Below are positions 22,262 to 34,674 of a DNA stretch of 64,000 bases, piece by piece (the first letter of the stretch is position 1; each line of letters opens with the position of its first letter). Under the pieces are notes generated by a model, which was not told where the DNA came from, made no database searches, and saw only the letters and a program-made list of their open reading frames with translations. Source of the stretch: Dryococelus australis (lineage: Eukaryota; Arthropoda; Insecta; Phasmatodea; Phasmatidae). A program made the translations under genes and the position numbers. The stretch is taken from positions 133,784,163-133,848,162 of the forward strand of contig CM057000.1 of assembly GCA_029891345.1 (NCBI GenBank), given 5' to 3'.

Positions 22262-22434
22262 CTTGCCGCCAGTAAAATGATGCGGCCACAGCTTAATGTA
22301 CCACAGGCACACGTAGCATGACGAACACAGTTCAGATCCTTGCGCTTAGTGGCGATGGAGCACTTGACGCCCGTAACAGTGTAACCCTTATCGCTCCCGC
22401 GTTTCTTGGCCTGAAACTCGGTAAATTGCTCCAA
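22262..22434 (-). other. Unrecognised ORF fragment next to an A MITE
   Basis: A minus-strand frame reads EQFTEFQAKKRGSDKGY and then VKCSIATKRKDLNC and CACGTLSCGR. Its composition looks protein-like, unlike the neighbouring noise, and CxCxxxxC spacing is visible. I cannot assign a family. It could be a captured exon or a chance frame, and it has no start or stop of its own inside unique sequence. Confidence 0.25.
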
Positions 22435-22891
22435 GGCTGCTCAAGAACCTACACTTTTTTTCCCCAGCGTTTTATAGATATTTTTGCGGTTTTGCGATAC
22501 AGTATCAGTAACTGTTTGATAAAAAATGCCAAATCAGTTGAACATTAACTCTTGCATACTTATTTTAAGTATAATTATCAGCATTTTAAGCTTAAAATTT
22601 TTCCCAAATAAATTTTAAAAATTTATATGAGCTCGATGTTTTATTTCAGTTAAAGTGTTTTATTAAGGTTTAGGAACACCACGAAGAAATTTCGTTTTAA
22701 GTGTCATATTTTGTTCGCTTGCTCTTGCAATTTTGGATTTCAATTTTATTGTAAAATTATTTTAAAAATTCTATTGAAAATTTTGACCGTTCCACTAAAA
22801 CAAATTCCATTTCATTTTCTTCATTTTATTCTAATTACATTAACAACTGATGTGAACTCTAGCTAAACATGATAAATATGCCAAATCTTTA

Positions 22892-22892
<1 letters not shown>

Positions 22893-22970
<78 letters not shown>
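22893..22970. repeat. (TA)n microsatellite
   Basis: About 78 bases of uninterrupted TA dinucleotides in AT-rich DNA. Confidence 0.97.
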
Positions 22971-22973
<3 letters not shown>

Positions 22974-23269
22974 AGTTATTCCTGTATTTTTGTCATTAAT
23001 TTTGTGTAAATTATATTTATATGATTTTTGATTCTTTTATCAATGTACTATTTGATGTAGTAAAACATAATTATTAAACATATCTTCAAACTATCTCAAA
23101 TAATTTTTTCCACCTTTAACACATTGACGTCTGCACATGTATACTGGCACTTAAGACACATTAGAAGTGAGTAACTTACGTCCACTTCTGCAACAACACC
23201 AATTCTGTTGGTGTCTGTGTTAGAACTCACCATCACCGGACACTGCCCTCTACTTTGTAGCGTTCATTG

Positions 23270-23415
23270 TTGGCCTGTCATCAACCAATGGAGAGCCGAG
23301 TTTATACTAACCCAATCTAGCGTCCTTTATCATGCAAAATGCTTTACAATCAATCATGCCCCTTCGATAGGCTATAAAAATAATAAATTCTGTTGTTAGC
23401 AATATCATTGTTACT
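23270..23415 (+). promoter_or_regulatory. Possible core promoter (CCAAT and TATA words)
   Basis: ATCAACCAATGGAGAGCCG (about 23280) is followed about 85 bases later by GGCTATAAAAATAATAAA (about 23370), the usual spacing of a CCAAT box and a TATA box, and a TCATT initiator-like word lies some 30 bases further. No gene follows that I recognise. The DNA is AT-rich, so chance is quite possible. Confidence 0.2.
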
Positions 23416-24544
23416 GCGCTGTGGTGTTCTTGTGAGGTCGTGTTAAACACTGGCCGAAAAAATACTACACCTCCATGCGAGTTTTGTTTTGAACAACAAA
23501 GAAAGTTTCAAATTAACTTTGCTCGAGCTACACTCGAGCATAGTCTACAGTGTTAATCCTGCGACGAAGTAGTCGCTTATAAATGTGACGGTATGTTTCG
23601 GAAATGAAGACACCCTTCAGTATCAATTCGTTCGTGCAAAGGACGAGATGAAAGAAATGACTAATACAGTGATACCGTTATTGATTGTGGTGATATTAGT
23701 AACGTTTAAGGCGGCAGAATACAGTAACAGCTATTATGCTCATAACACATATTTTGTTACCTGTTTAACACTCTCACGTGGGCATATACTGTATGCGTGT
23801 TTATAAAGAATATGCACATAATACCATTTCCGAAACTTTTCACCGATATACCAGTTTCGCCATTTTCAAACAGCAGGATAGTGTAAACAGATTAAAAAGC
23901 ACGAAAGCGAATTAGATAATATATTGTTTTGAGGGGCAATTGAGTTTATCTCAGCCCCAGGTCCTTTAACGTAACTGTGACTCATTAAAATTTGACCACA
24001 ATTCCGCGCAATTTGGTCGATGTAGGAAGGCACTGTTGCTGTTAAACGAAAATGTAAGCTGTTGGGAGTGATTTGTGCTCAGCCTTACTGTTAAGAATGT
24101 CTTATTTTGCTACAAGTATTGCCGAAAAGAAGTAATTTTATAACTCAAGCTAGCAAGTAGTGGGGCGTTATTAATACAATGTTTGAGAAGTTATCTTGAG
24201 AAATATTCTTGCTTATTGCAGCTCTCTGCACAGGGTATTGCGTTTAGAATTTACTATGTCTAGCTCATGAAGTTTCGGATCTTTCTTGTAACTGAAAGTT
24301 ATACACAAAACTAACTGCTTTAAAAATCAGCACAGGGTAAATACAGTAATGCAGCAGTTATCAAATGTTTTTAAATTTACTGTAATTAGATATGTGTCAA
24401 AATTATACAACCCGAATCCACAAAATTGTTTTCAGTTTCATGCGAGAAGAAACAACGCACCAAATAGCGGGAAAATGAACACGCATTTTAATTTGTGATT
24501 TCGTAAATGGCACTTTGAGAGCTTTTTGTCACACGCACGCACGT

Positions 24545-24730
24545 GTTCAGAACAATATTTAATTACTAACCACCGCACTGCGTGGCAGAGCTGCGCGTAA
24601 TTAGTCTGACAAAATAATTAGCCTGGCTACGTAAACTGATTAATATTCGACGCCTTTTAAGGGTTTGCTGATAGTTCAACCGGCGCTAATTCACCGATTA
24701 TTAATCTTCCGGTTATCAAATAAAATAAAG
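24545..24730. promoter_or_regulatory. Cluster of TAAT homeodomain-type words
   Basis: TTTAATTACTA, GTAATTAGTC, ATAATTAGCC, TGATTAATATT, GCTAATTCACC and ATTATTAATC occur within about 160 bases, among otherwise more complex sequence free of this window's repeats. The words match homeodomain sites. Function is inference only. Confidence 0.2.
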
Positions 24731-24844
24731 CAGTGATTTTTCATTCTGAATTTGAGATTCCGCAGATCCAGTTAGTTTGTGCTATAGTGACAATATCGCA
24801 CTATCTAAATATCCTGTTCTGAAAGTAGCAGTATTGTCTCGCAC

Positions 24845-25083
24845 AGACAGTTCACAGTAAAGTGAGCACTTTTGAGGCCCTAGTTACTTTTGTCCTTCAA
24901 CGATTTCTCATCCTTAAACTTTTTTTTTTACATAAATATTGCCATGTAAGTAATAAACATAGTGCATATATTTCACTGCACTCGGAAATTGACGTCTACG
25001 GCTAAACTAAGATATATTTATTGAATATTATTCAAAACGATAGGACTTTCAAAAGTGCTCAGTTTACCGTAAACAGCCTGTAA
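24845..25083 (+). mobile_element. MITE family B, copy 3
   Basis: Ends ACAGTTCACAGTAAAGTG and TTTACCGTAAACAGCCTGT. The interior has GAGGCCCTAGTTACTTTTG and CATGTAAGTAATAAACA. Confidence 0.8.
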
Positions 25084-26150
25084 GTTAATTGTCCAGATAA
25101 AAAAAAATACGTTTGTCAAAAAAGTTCACATTTTCATAAAGGACAGATAACGCTATACACGTTCCTTTCATTTGTCTATGTTCGTAAAAGGAAAAGGAAA
25201 CGTTTGTGTTTTTGCACCAAAACGTCAGGAATGAACTCAGTGTTTCCAAGCGGGGCGAATGTTCGGTTCAGAAAGAGCCATTTTCATCTGCAAAGAAACA
25301 GATAATCCGTCATTACCTTTTGACAGTTATATCAGTTTGTTTTAAATTGTACTCAGCTGCTGGGTTGGAATACACTTCTTTCGTGTCATCTTAGGGTGAC
25401 GTGAAATTGTAAGTCGGGCAGAGCTTTGTTGCCACCCGTAACATCCCTTTTAAAGAATATACAGTTCTAAATCTGACAGGATATCACTCTTGCAAATAAA
25501 CTGCATTATTGATGTTACTTTGCTCCTCCCGCCACAATAAGTGCCTCCCTCTAACCGCATACACAAGCAACAGTTCACGAGTTCTCTCCGAAATGAAGTT
25601 TGACTCCCATGTCCCAGAACCTTGAACATTATTTGAACCAGCGAGTCCTATAGATGTCGACCGAACAATTAACCGTATCACAATCGCCACAAATTTAGTA
25701 TAAGAATTTTTTAAATTTTTAATAAAAATAATATTTAATTTCAACGTTAAGTTCCACTGATATATTTCAACGGATTATAGACTGTAAAATGGCGGGAAGG
25801 AATTGATTTTTCTTGCTGTAAAAGGCATATAGAAGTTATGCCCTGTTTAAGGGTCATCGTTCGACAAAATTAGGATAAATACAAGGTAATTAATGCCATA
25901 CTGTGTTAGTAAAATTTTTTCAGACGTTATTGAGACCCATATTGCATGACAGACAGTCTGTTACAAATTGTCAGTTCAAAGATTACTGCCAGGTGGGTTT
26001 CATTGTTTAATAGGAACAATACACCGGCTTCCATTGTTGTATTTAACCAAGGACTGCCTCCGGAACAAAGTGGAAATCACGTAACTTTGGAGATGGGCGG
26101 CTTTTGCACAAGTAAATAGCAAACTCTCTGGTCTCCGGTCTCCGATATTG
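25084..26150. other. No recognised feature
   Basis: Only short open frames without domains (25206-25394 +, 25484-25744 -). No shared repeats. Confidence 0.35.
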
Positions 26151-26205
26151 GAGTGAGTGAAGATATTTCGGACGGCTCCTAACATCCGAGGTCTTAAGAG
26201 CCGAA
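26151..26205 (-). mobile_element. SINE family 1, 3' tail fragment
   Basis: Reverse complement reads GGCTCTTAAGACCTCGGATG then TTAGGAGCCGTCCGAAATAT and CTTCACTCACTCC, the family's tail. The head is missing. Confidence 0.55.
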
Positions 26206-26696
26206 CCCTTTCTTAGAGCGTGTGTTTATGGGAGCGCTGTAAAAATCATTACTCTGTCGGATTTGTTTTGTGAAGAAGCATTAGCCAGTAGAAGGAGTCT
26301 TTAAGTGACGGCAGGACAATTGTGGAATACCTGTCTTGCCCCGTTTACTCATTGAAGCGCAGTAGGTACACTTGTGCAAACATTCCCTGACTTCATTTGT
26401 TTATTTATTTGGTTCCACGGTCGCATAGTATGTATGTATTAAGTGGCTTGGTAGCTGCTAACTTCAAAACGTTATTATTCAAGTAACGGTTTCAATATGG
26501 CATTTTCTGAAGTAGTAAAAAAACATTTACACTGAACGTAGCTTAGAAGTACCAATAATAGTAACACTCCAAGATGGGTACCGGGCTAAATACCTGCATA
26601 CTGCAAACTCAAACGGCCTACAAACTTAATGAAATAAAATATATGTCAACGAATTTGGTGCACACATTAACATTGTCACTTTTTTTTTTTTTTTAA

Positions 26697-26930
26697 GGGG
26701 CTGCGCGGTGGTGTAGTGATTAGCCTACTCGTACACTCACCAAGGTTAACCAGGTTCGATTCCTGGCGGGATCGTTTTTAGATTTTCGTACGTGGGAATT
26801 GTGCTGGACGATGCCGCTGGTCGGCAGGTTTTCTCAGGGATCTCCCGTTTCCCGACCTTTGTATTCCGGCACTGCTCCATCCTCACCTCGCTTCACCCTC
26901 ATCGGCTCTCTAGACCTCGACGTTTTAACT
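26697..26930 (+). mobile_element. SINE family 1, copy 5
   Basis: GGGGCTGCGCGGTGGTGTAG head, CAGGTTCGATTCCTGG as a strong B box, then ATTGTGCTGGACGATGCCGC and CACCCTCATCGGCTCTCTAG. The final tail is truncated at about 26930. A T tract precedes it. Confidence 0.88.
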
Positions 26931-27625
26931 CTTGTCACGCCCATTAAATCTACTGTCTCGGATGTTGCAAGCATGGGATGTCATGATGCATACTGTGCTT
27001 AATTTGACACACCACTTGTTTCGTTTGTCACCACCAATGTGCTATAGGTTTGGTGTCCGGATATAGTAGTATGAACCAATCATAACCTAGACCAGTAAAA
27101 CTGTTTACGAATTTGTTAATCACAGGGACACCATTGGTCAATGAGTATCATTGTGTACAGTGGTGACCAAAATATTCCTTCGTGTGCGTTATGTACATAA
27201 TTGTGTACACTGGGTCTGAGCCGGCCTAACCTCTCTATTCTCTTTTTAAGCGTTATATTACCGAAGTACCCAGTCATGAAATATTTTCATCCTCACTTCA
27301 AGTAAGTCAATATTCCATAGAATCGTAAAAACATCAAAATATTTCCACTTTGCTTCCAGGTTAAGGCTGTGGCGTTCACCGATAAAAATTATCTCTTCTT
27401 TCTAACGTGGTAAATATGAAACACCAGGACGAAATATTCAATGAGGTCTTTAGGGTCCAGTTTACGATCGTCGGATATCACGACCGCCTCGCGGTGACGA
27501 TTCTTTGAGTAAAGCGGTTAAATACGTGTACAGTCAGCTGTAGGTGATTAGAAGTCCTGCTTTTAACCATTCGTCAGCACGCGATGTTAGATTAACTAAT
27601 AAACACATTTATCTTTCTTACACAA
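26931..27625. other. No recognised feature
   Basis: Mixed sequence without an ORF or a repeat shared within the window. Confidence 0.35.
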
Positions 27626-29130
27626 GTGCACTGTAAAAAAAATTTGTGTAATTTTACACGAATGTACGTGGCAGCACAATCTCCACACATGTTCGTGTAT
27701 TTTTACATGTACATGTGTACGTGTATTTTTACTGTGTGTCGCATGTGTATTTACAAATACAATGCCAGAGTAATTTTACTATACTTGTTGTTCTTTTTTC
27801 TAATAATTACATTCAATCACATGTACTCTGTGTGTGTAATATTACTTTTTTTGCTACCAATATCAAGCCACATAATGTAAATTTACAGAAACTTTGTTAA
27901 TGTAATTTTATCATACATGTCACTTCCTTTTACTAATCATCACATTTAATCACTTGTACTCAGTACATGTTATTTAACTATACTTGCTACTAATTTTCTA
28001 CCACACATGGTAAATTAACACAATCATTGTTATGGTAAGATTACCACACAAGAATCTTACTGTTCAATGTTCATCATGCCCAATTACATGTACACAGCAG
28101 GTGTAATGTTACCATACCAGTTTGTAATTTTGACTTATTATGATGTTAAATAACATTTTGCACGTTTTTTTTTTTTTTTTAATTTTAATGTAATTTTACT
28201 CCGTTTTGTACCTTGGTGGTTTAACAGAGTTATAAACAGTTATTTCCAAAATGTGGAGGGAGTTAAGATTCCCCTTTTGAACACACAAAAGGAGTTCGAA
28301 GACATTCTACTCTCTACTGCTACATCGCATGTTTTAAGCAAATACTTGTAGTTATATTTAAATTCACAAGAACATTAGTGTAAAATTGTAAATTCTGTAC
28401 TCGTTTTACGAAATCACACATAAAAATGTTAAGTTACCGTGAATTTGTATATGAAAATATGAGATCATATGCTTCAGAATTTGTAATTTTACAACCTTTT
28501 AACAAGGTTGTATGTCAATATCGTAGTACGTTTGCGTCTTTTTTTTTTTTTTACTGTAAGGCTGTAGCTACTAAATTCTGAGTGAAATAGGAAAATATGT
28601 TATTACTTTTACACTGACGTACGAGTTGGCACAATGTTGGCATAGTTGTAAAAACACACAGACTTGGGGTTTTACTGTAAGGCTGTAGCTACTAAATTCC
28701 GAGTGAAATAGGAAAATATGTTATTACTTTTACACTGATGTACGAGTTGGCACAATGTTGGCATAGTTGTAAAAACACACAGACTTGGGGTTTTAGTGCC
28801 ATGAATCAGTGTCTTTTACACATACTTCCGCATTCATAATTTTACGCCTTTTCTAACATCAATATGCAGTAATATTGTACTACCCAGTGAGTGAATTAGA
28901 AAAATATGTACTTTTACATTGATGTACATGTTTCAATACAACATTGGAGTAGTTGTAAAAATACACAGATTTGTGTTTTAAAACTTCATGATCGTGGACT
29001 TTTACATGTACTGTCAAATTTGTAAATGTACACTCCTCTTATTGTTAATATGCCAATACATTTGTGTTTTTAAATAATAACATTGTACTATGTTATGAAT
29101 AAAGTTGTACATTGCTGTGAATTTACCCGT
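27626..29130. repeat. Region dense in GTAATTTTAC / GTAAAAATAC-like motifs
   Basis: Starts CACTGTAAAAAAAATTTGTG. Near-palindromic words such as GTAATTTTAC, TGTAATGTTACC and GTTGTAAAAACACAC recur throughout in both orientations, spaced by tens of bases. Part is a tandem duplication (28551-28795) and a third, more diverged unit lies at 28881-28980. The open frames at 27626-27900 are compositional. Looks like a motif-rich non-coding repeat, possibly a non-autonomous element with amplified subunits. Confidence 0.5.
28551..28795 (+). repeat. Recent 121-bp tandem duplication
   Basis: Two units begin TTACTGTAAGGCTGTAGCTA (28551 and 28672) and end ACACACAGACTTGGGGTTTT. I see only two base differences (TTCTGAG/TTCCGAG, GACGTACG/GATGTACG), so the duplication is young. 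Confidence 0.92.
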
Positions 29131-29967
29131 AATGCTGAAAAGCGCCGAAGCACACGGTTAATGGAACAGGAATGTAAAGACTCCTAAGCTTTTGATAACA
29201 CAAATACATTGAGAGAAAAGCCAACAAAAGTTTTGTTTGTATAGGGCCAAAAATATACTTAGTTGTCCCAACAAAATATTTGAGTAACCAAAACTCGAAA
29301 AGCCACAAAATTAACTATGTCCATCTAATAAAATACACGTTTGAATTAACAAAACCTTTGCGTGGAACCAAAAGTAATTAGACAGTAAACAAAGTGTTTA
29401 GTTAAATCAACTGTATATATTTGTTTGGCCACCCATTTGAATGCCTTCGTTCGAAAATACAGCTCCAGAGTTTGTTTACATTTTTTTAAGACAATTGTGA
29501 TAGTAACGGTGTTTGTTCGTGCAGTTACTTATGCTTAAAAATGGTAAACCAACATTCCGTAGGAAACAGGCAGAATTAACATTATCAATGAATTTCAGAG
29601 CACCAGCTATGTGATGACCAAACATACATATAATTAAAGAAGAGGAACTGCTTATCATCTTGTTTTATTTCGTACACGGATTTATCCGCGAAATCTAACT
29701 GGCCTCTGCGTTATTTTGCAATATATTGTAGTGCGTAGGCCTAAATAAATGCAAGCAAGTGAATTCGAATAAAGCATTGCCGCAATGTTGGATTTTTTTA
29801 CTGTCTAAACACGGCGAAAATGACTTCAAAACATAGCTCGATTTCTGCAATGTCAGTGTCTAAGTATAATCACATACTCACTATACATGCCCTTGTTACA
29901 AAATTCAGGATAGTGAAAAACCTGCCCTGTTCTTTAATAGAGGCAGCATTTTGATAAATAAAATATG
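29131..29967. other. No recognised feature
   Basis: AT-rich with short minus-strand open frames (29123-29308, 29476-29658) lacking domains. Confidence 0.35.
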
Positions 29968-30331
29968 TATGAATTATTCCTAAATATACCATGTATCACA
30001 ATCGTTTATACCTCCTGTTAACATAAAAGCATATTGTTGTTCGTTAAATTAAAGTTTTACCTATATTTTATCTATAAATTATAATATTTCATTTACAAAT
30101 AAACATGAATACAACCAGTGAGAAAATTTGTGTGTTGGTAGCGCTGAGTAAGAAATAGTTCTCATGCTAAATATTATTACAACTGAGAGTGCGCACGAAT
30201 TCGGTGCGTTGTCCCTCTGGAGTAATTTTCTAGACCTAGTTAAGCCTTGGTTGCATGGCGCGGAGGGATGTCCTGGAAATACAACTTAAGTAAGGGTTCA
30301 GAAAGGTGCGAGGAAACCGTGAATGGATTAT
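29968..30331 (+). mobile_element. MITE family E, copy 4 (left end missing)
   Basis: ATTATTCCTAAATATACCATG through GTGCGCACGAATTCGGTGCG to GGTGCGAGGAAACCGTGAAT matches the E consensus without internal insertions. The left inverted end is not present. Confidence 0.65.
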
Positions 30332-30556
30332 ATCATCTCATTATTAGGAAACGCTCCGCGATATGGAGTGTGAACGCACAGATGAGTAAGGCACTCATGC
30401 AACAATTTTCGTGCTGTCACGTACATTTCAGTTCGATGCAATTTCGGTTGACGCTGATTGCGGGACGAGTATTTTGCGTATTGCAAACAGCACGTCAATC
30501 ACGTCTGTGAAATAACAGCGCAGCCGGATGATGAAAGGCGGGAAATAATACGCACG

Positions 30557-30800
30557 TACAGGCACATTCACGATAAAGTGAGCACTTTTTAAGGCCCTTC
30601 CCAACAAGCATTGACACTAATAAACATATTTTATTGCAGCCTTAGATGTTAGCTGTTGAAAGTGGTGAAATGTATACACCGCGTTTATTAGTAACAACAA
30701 AAGATTTATATTACAAAATGGTGGGAAGATTAAAATTGGCTGGAAGGAAAATTTTTGCAAGGCCTTAAAAAGTGCTCACTTTACCTTGAATAGCCTGTAC
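30557..30800 (+). mobile_element. MITE family B, copy 4
   Basis: TACAGGCACATTCACGATAA and TTTACCTTGAATAGCCTGTA ends. Inner pairing AGTGAGCACTTTTTAAGGCC with GGCCTTAAAAAGTGCTCACT. Confidence 0.82.
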
Positions 30801-30929
30801 TTAGTTTCCCACGCAGATTCCTCATGAAACGTCTCAGGTAAGAATAGAGTATGTTAAAAAATTCACGGAATAAAAAGGTTTTTTATTTTTATTATTATTG
30901 CCGTATCTACGTTTGTTTTACGAAGCAAA

Positions 30930-31360
30930 ACATGTTTAATTCATTCACAGTTACTTCGCACTTTTCTGGAGCCATGCTAAAGTTCTACTTCCAGGATATT
31001 CCTCCGCCTCGTGCAAACTATGCTTAAATAAGTCAAGAAAATTACTCCAAAAGACAACGCATTGAATTAGTGCGCACACAGTTGTAATAATATTTTGTAT
31101 ATTAGAAATATTTATTTCTAGGCGCAACAAACACACGTGTCTTCTCACTGGTTTTATAAATGTTTATTAAAAATTAAATATTATAATTTGTAATTAAAAT
31201 TTTCTTATAAGTGCAATTTAACGTAAAACAAACTTCTTTCGTGTTAACAGAGGTATAAAACTCTTGTGATAGATGACACGTTTAGGAAACAACCGTACAT
31301 GTTATACATGGCGGTGATTTTCCAAAGGTTGTATTCGAAAAGTGTGAAGAAACCGCGAAT
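30930..31360 (-). mobile_element. MITE family E, copy 5 (reference copy)
   Basis: Uninterrupted: CATGTTTAATTCATTCACAG at one end and GTGTGAAGAAACCGCGAAT at the other. Inverted ends share TTCRCRGTTWCTTCRCACTT. Length about 430 bp, non-coding. Used here to detect the insertions in copies 2, 3 and 6. Confidence 0.75.
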
Positions 31361-31992
31361 CGACTATATATGGTATGTACTTTTGCCTAGCAAATTTTTA
31401 AAACATGTTGGTATGCTCGAAAACAATTGAGTTAGTTTCTAGGCTAATTTTCCTATAAGAAAATTATAATTATAAAATAAAATATTCCTCGTGTTAAGCA
31501 AAAATACAGATATTGTTCGTTGTTCAACGAATATTTCTCCATTATTTTAAAACAACGTGCCGGATCGTTTCTGTGTATAATGTACAGATTTTCTCTGTAC
31601 AATACTCCTCTCTAAATGAAAAATGGTTCAATCATACCTTACCTAAAAATAAGTCATTGCTGTAATCTACAGTATAATATGGTTTATTATGAAACTGAAG
31701 AGTTTCGATATTACTAAAAACATCCCTAGAATTCTACTTTTTGGGACACACGGTGTAAAGAATAGGAAAGTGGCAAAAAGAAACATCTTGCTTTCCGCGG
31801 TTTTAACTATTTTTTGTTGTTTAAAAATGTGACGTGATACTAAGCGAACACTGACTCGTTGTACAGTTAAAAAAAAAAAAAAAAAAAAAACCAATAGCAG
31901 AGCTACAATGTCTGCTCATGCCCTCCATTTTAAACTATTTCTTTGCGTCTGAACGGTTTGTAGCGATTTAAAAAAAACCGGCATTTTTAAGC

Positions 31993-32071
<79 letters not shown>

Positions 32072-32317
32072 ACATTAATTAATTTATTATTTATTAAATG
32101 CCCTCCTTTAGCAGAGTGCATGTCCTGTTCTCGCCCAGTGAGTGTCTGGCAACCTAACCTCCACATACCCTACACTCCGAGGTTTGTCGGTGAATGGTCT
32201 AGGTGGGGAGGAGGGTGGTGGATGATCAGGTGGCGACTTTAGAGTAATACATGTTTAACTCCTGGTGTTTTGAGGCAGCAGTTGCCGTTCTCCGCTATAT
32301 TTGCAAATTGCATTTTA
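31361..32317. other. AT-rich filler with (TA)n
   Basis: Holds an A tract (31869-31890) and the (TA)n block at 31998-32067. No gene is seen. Confidence 0.4.
31998..32067. repeat. (TA)n microsatellite
   Basis: About 70 bases of TA dinucleotides. Confidence 0.97.
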
Positions 32318-33855
32318 TTTGATATAGTAGGATTTAGGGGCTTGAGGCATAAGGGATTGGGGAATCGGATTCGGGAGAGCCACCATCTTGTTATGTCACC
32401 CGACCGCCATCTTGGATATCATTGACCTTTCACCCCCGATCCATGTGACCTTTTAACATTGACATTTATCTAGACCCCGAGGACTTTTGACATAAAAAAA
32501 ACACTAAAAAAAACCTTTAAAAATTCCAAAATATCCTCAAACAATTCTAAAAAAAATTTCGAAACACTTATTATTACAAATTATTAAAAAGTATTGAAAA
32601 AATAATAAAAAAATTATTTAAAAGACCCTCAGAAATAACCCATTTCTTCCAGAAATACTGACAGGGATGAGCCATCCAGGGTCAGACCCAGGTGACCAGG
32701 GGACAGGGATCAGTACCTATGACCTCTGACCTTGAAAATGCCAAAATTAAAGAAAAATTAAAAAATTACGGAAATATAATAATCGATTAGAAATTTATAA
32801 AGAAATTGAAACAAATAACTTTAAAATCATTTTAAAAATAAAAAAATTGTTAAAAATGTTATTTTGATAAAATTTTATTAAAAAAATTTCTTAATTAAAA
32901 ATGATTTAACCCCGGCGGCTATTTTCAACTTTTTCCCCTCGAAATTTCCTTTTTCCCGAAAATTTCACTTAAAAATTAATAAACAGTTTAATTTTAAAAA
33001 AATATACATTTTCCAGCCCTCCCCTCCCCCCCCCCAAAATTAGTTACATCCTTTCCATCCCTAGCAGATAACTAACTCCCTCGCACCCACTCCCCTCACC
33101 AACACTCATTCCGCGAACTTGATTTTTTCGTCCGGCATCTGTTTATACGTTACTGGAGACCCCCATCTTTGTTTGTATGTTATTGGAGGCTGCCATATTT
33201 GTTTTTTTTTTCGTTCGTCATTTGTTTATACATTATTGGAGGCCACCATCTTGGCAGGCAACCACCATCTTGGTAGACATCACCCATCCGCCACATTGGA
33301 AACCAATGACCTTGAAATTGACCTCATGACCTTGAAAACAAAAACTCGAGAGAAATACATAAAAGTCAACCAGCATAATACATTACATACTACCACCGCC
33401 ATATTAGGTGCAGACTACCTCGACTTTGACCCTATGACCTTGAATGACCTTGAAAATCAAAACTCGATATTAAATAGATACAAATCAGCAAACATAATAC
33501 ATTACAGACTACCACCGCCATATTATATGCAGACTACCACGACCATGGTCTTGAAAATCAAAACTAGAGAAAATATGCATGAAAGTCAGCAAGCATAATA
33601 CAGTTAAGACTACCACCACCATATTGAATGCAGACTACCTCAACCTTGAACCCATGCCCTGGAATGACCTTGAAAATAAAAAACTTAGAAAAATGAATAA
33701 AAGTCAACAAGCATAATACATTACAGACTACCACCACCTTATTAGATACTGACTACCTTTACCTTAACCCCCATGACCTTGAATGACTTAAAAAACGAAA
33801 AAAAAACTCGAGAGAAAATCTATGTAAAAGGCAGATGCTAGTAGAGACGATCCAA
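32318..33855 (+). repeat. Left arm of the inverted repeat
   Basis: Outer part has GGCATAAGGGATTGGGGAAT and CACCATCTTGTTATGTCACC. The middle is A-rich. The inner part has CGTCCGGCATCTG, the CCATCTTGGCAGGCAACC block and four tandem units. About 1.5 kb. Confidence 0.75.
33320..33835 (+). repeat. Tandem repeat of about 110-120 bp in the left arm
   Basis: Four units share ATGACCTTGAAAA, AAAACTCGAGAGAAA-like text, AAAGTCAACAAGCATAATAC and GACTACCACCGCCATATTA. A frame through them (33119-33598) is open but reads repeated DNA, not a protein family. Confidence 0.75.
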
Positions 33856-33869
33856 CTCTTAAATTAATT

Positions 33870-34348
33870 TCATATTTCCATATTTATATATAGCTATTAA
33901 ACATAATTCTACATTCCCATTTTATATGTATATATATGCATTTAAATAAATGTTATATTCCCATATTTATATGTATAAGATAAATTGAAAGTAATTTTAT
34001 ATATTCGTACTTATAAACCTATAACTATACATATAAAGTAAATTGAAATTAATTTTATATTTACTTAATTATAGGTTCATAACTATATTTAATTAAATTG
34101 TAATTAGTGTATATTTCATTACTTATATGTACATAACTATATGCAAAAAAATTAAATTTACAATAATTTTAAATTTACATATTTATATGTATATATATAT
34201 ATATATATGATATTGAAAATAATGTTTATATTTACATATTTATGTGCCTATACATATGCATAGTTACTTACATGTAACTATACATAATTATGTATAAAAT
34301 AAATTGTAAATAATTCCATATTTACATAATTATAAATCTGTTATATTC

Positions 34349-34411
<63 letters not shown>

Positions 34412-34421
34412 TATACATATG
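33870..34421. repeat. AT-rich degenerate repeat ending in (TA)n
   Basis: CATATTTATATGTATATA and TAAATTGAAATTAATTTTAT words recur from 33870 to 34270, followed by a (TA)n block (about 34350-34400) and (CA)n. It is the landing site of the following transposon. Confidence 0.7.
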
Positions 34422-34628
34422 AGGGGCTGAGAATCGAAGTGATACAAGCTAATTGTCAACAATTGTGAGAAAAAATGCACTTAAAGTTGTATCTGTAATA
34501 CAAAAATCTCAAACTTGGCTAAGTAAGACATGACTAGTTCTTATTATTATTATTAGTGTTCTTTTGCCTCAGAGATTGTTGATTTGACCTACTATGGAAG
34601 ATGTACATAATTTATAAGGTCTTAAAAT

Positions 34629-34674
34629 CACTTGTATCACTTTGAAATAAAAATAATACAAGTGATACAAGTGA
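34629..34674. repeat. Subterminal motif cluster, left side
   Basis: CACTTGTATCACTTT (34629) is followed by ATACAAGTGATACAAGTGA (34656), the same word inverted and doubled. The word also forms the inner part of the terminal repeat, so these are candidate transposase-binding sites. Confidence 0.6.

Noticed and set aside
33119-33598. 159-codon frame, and its counterpart at 39389-39784
   Set aside because: Both read tandem DNA repeats in the inverted arms; the repeats, not a protein, keep the frames open.
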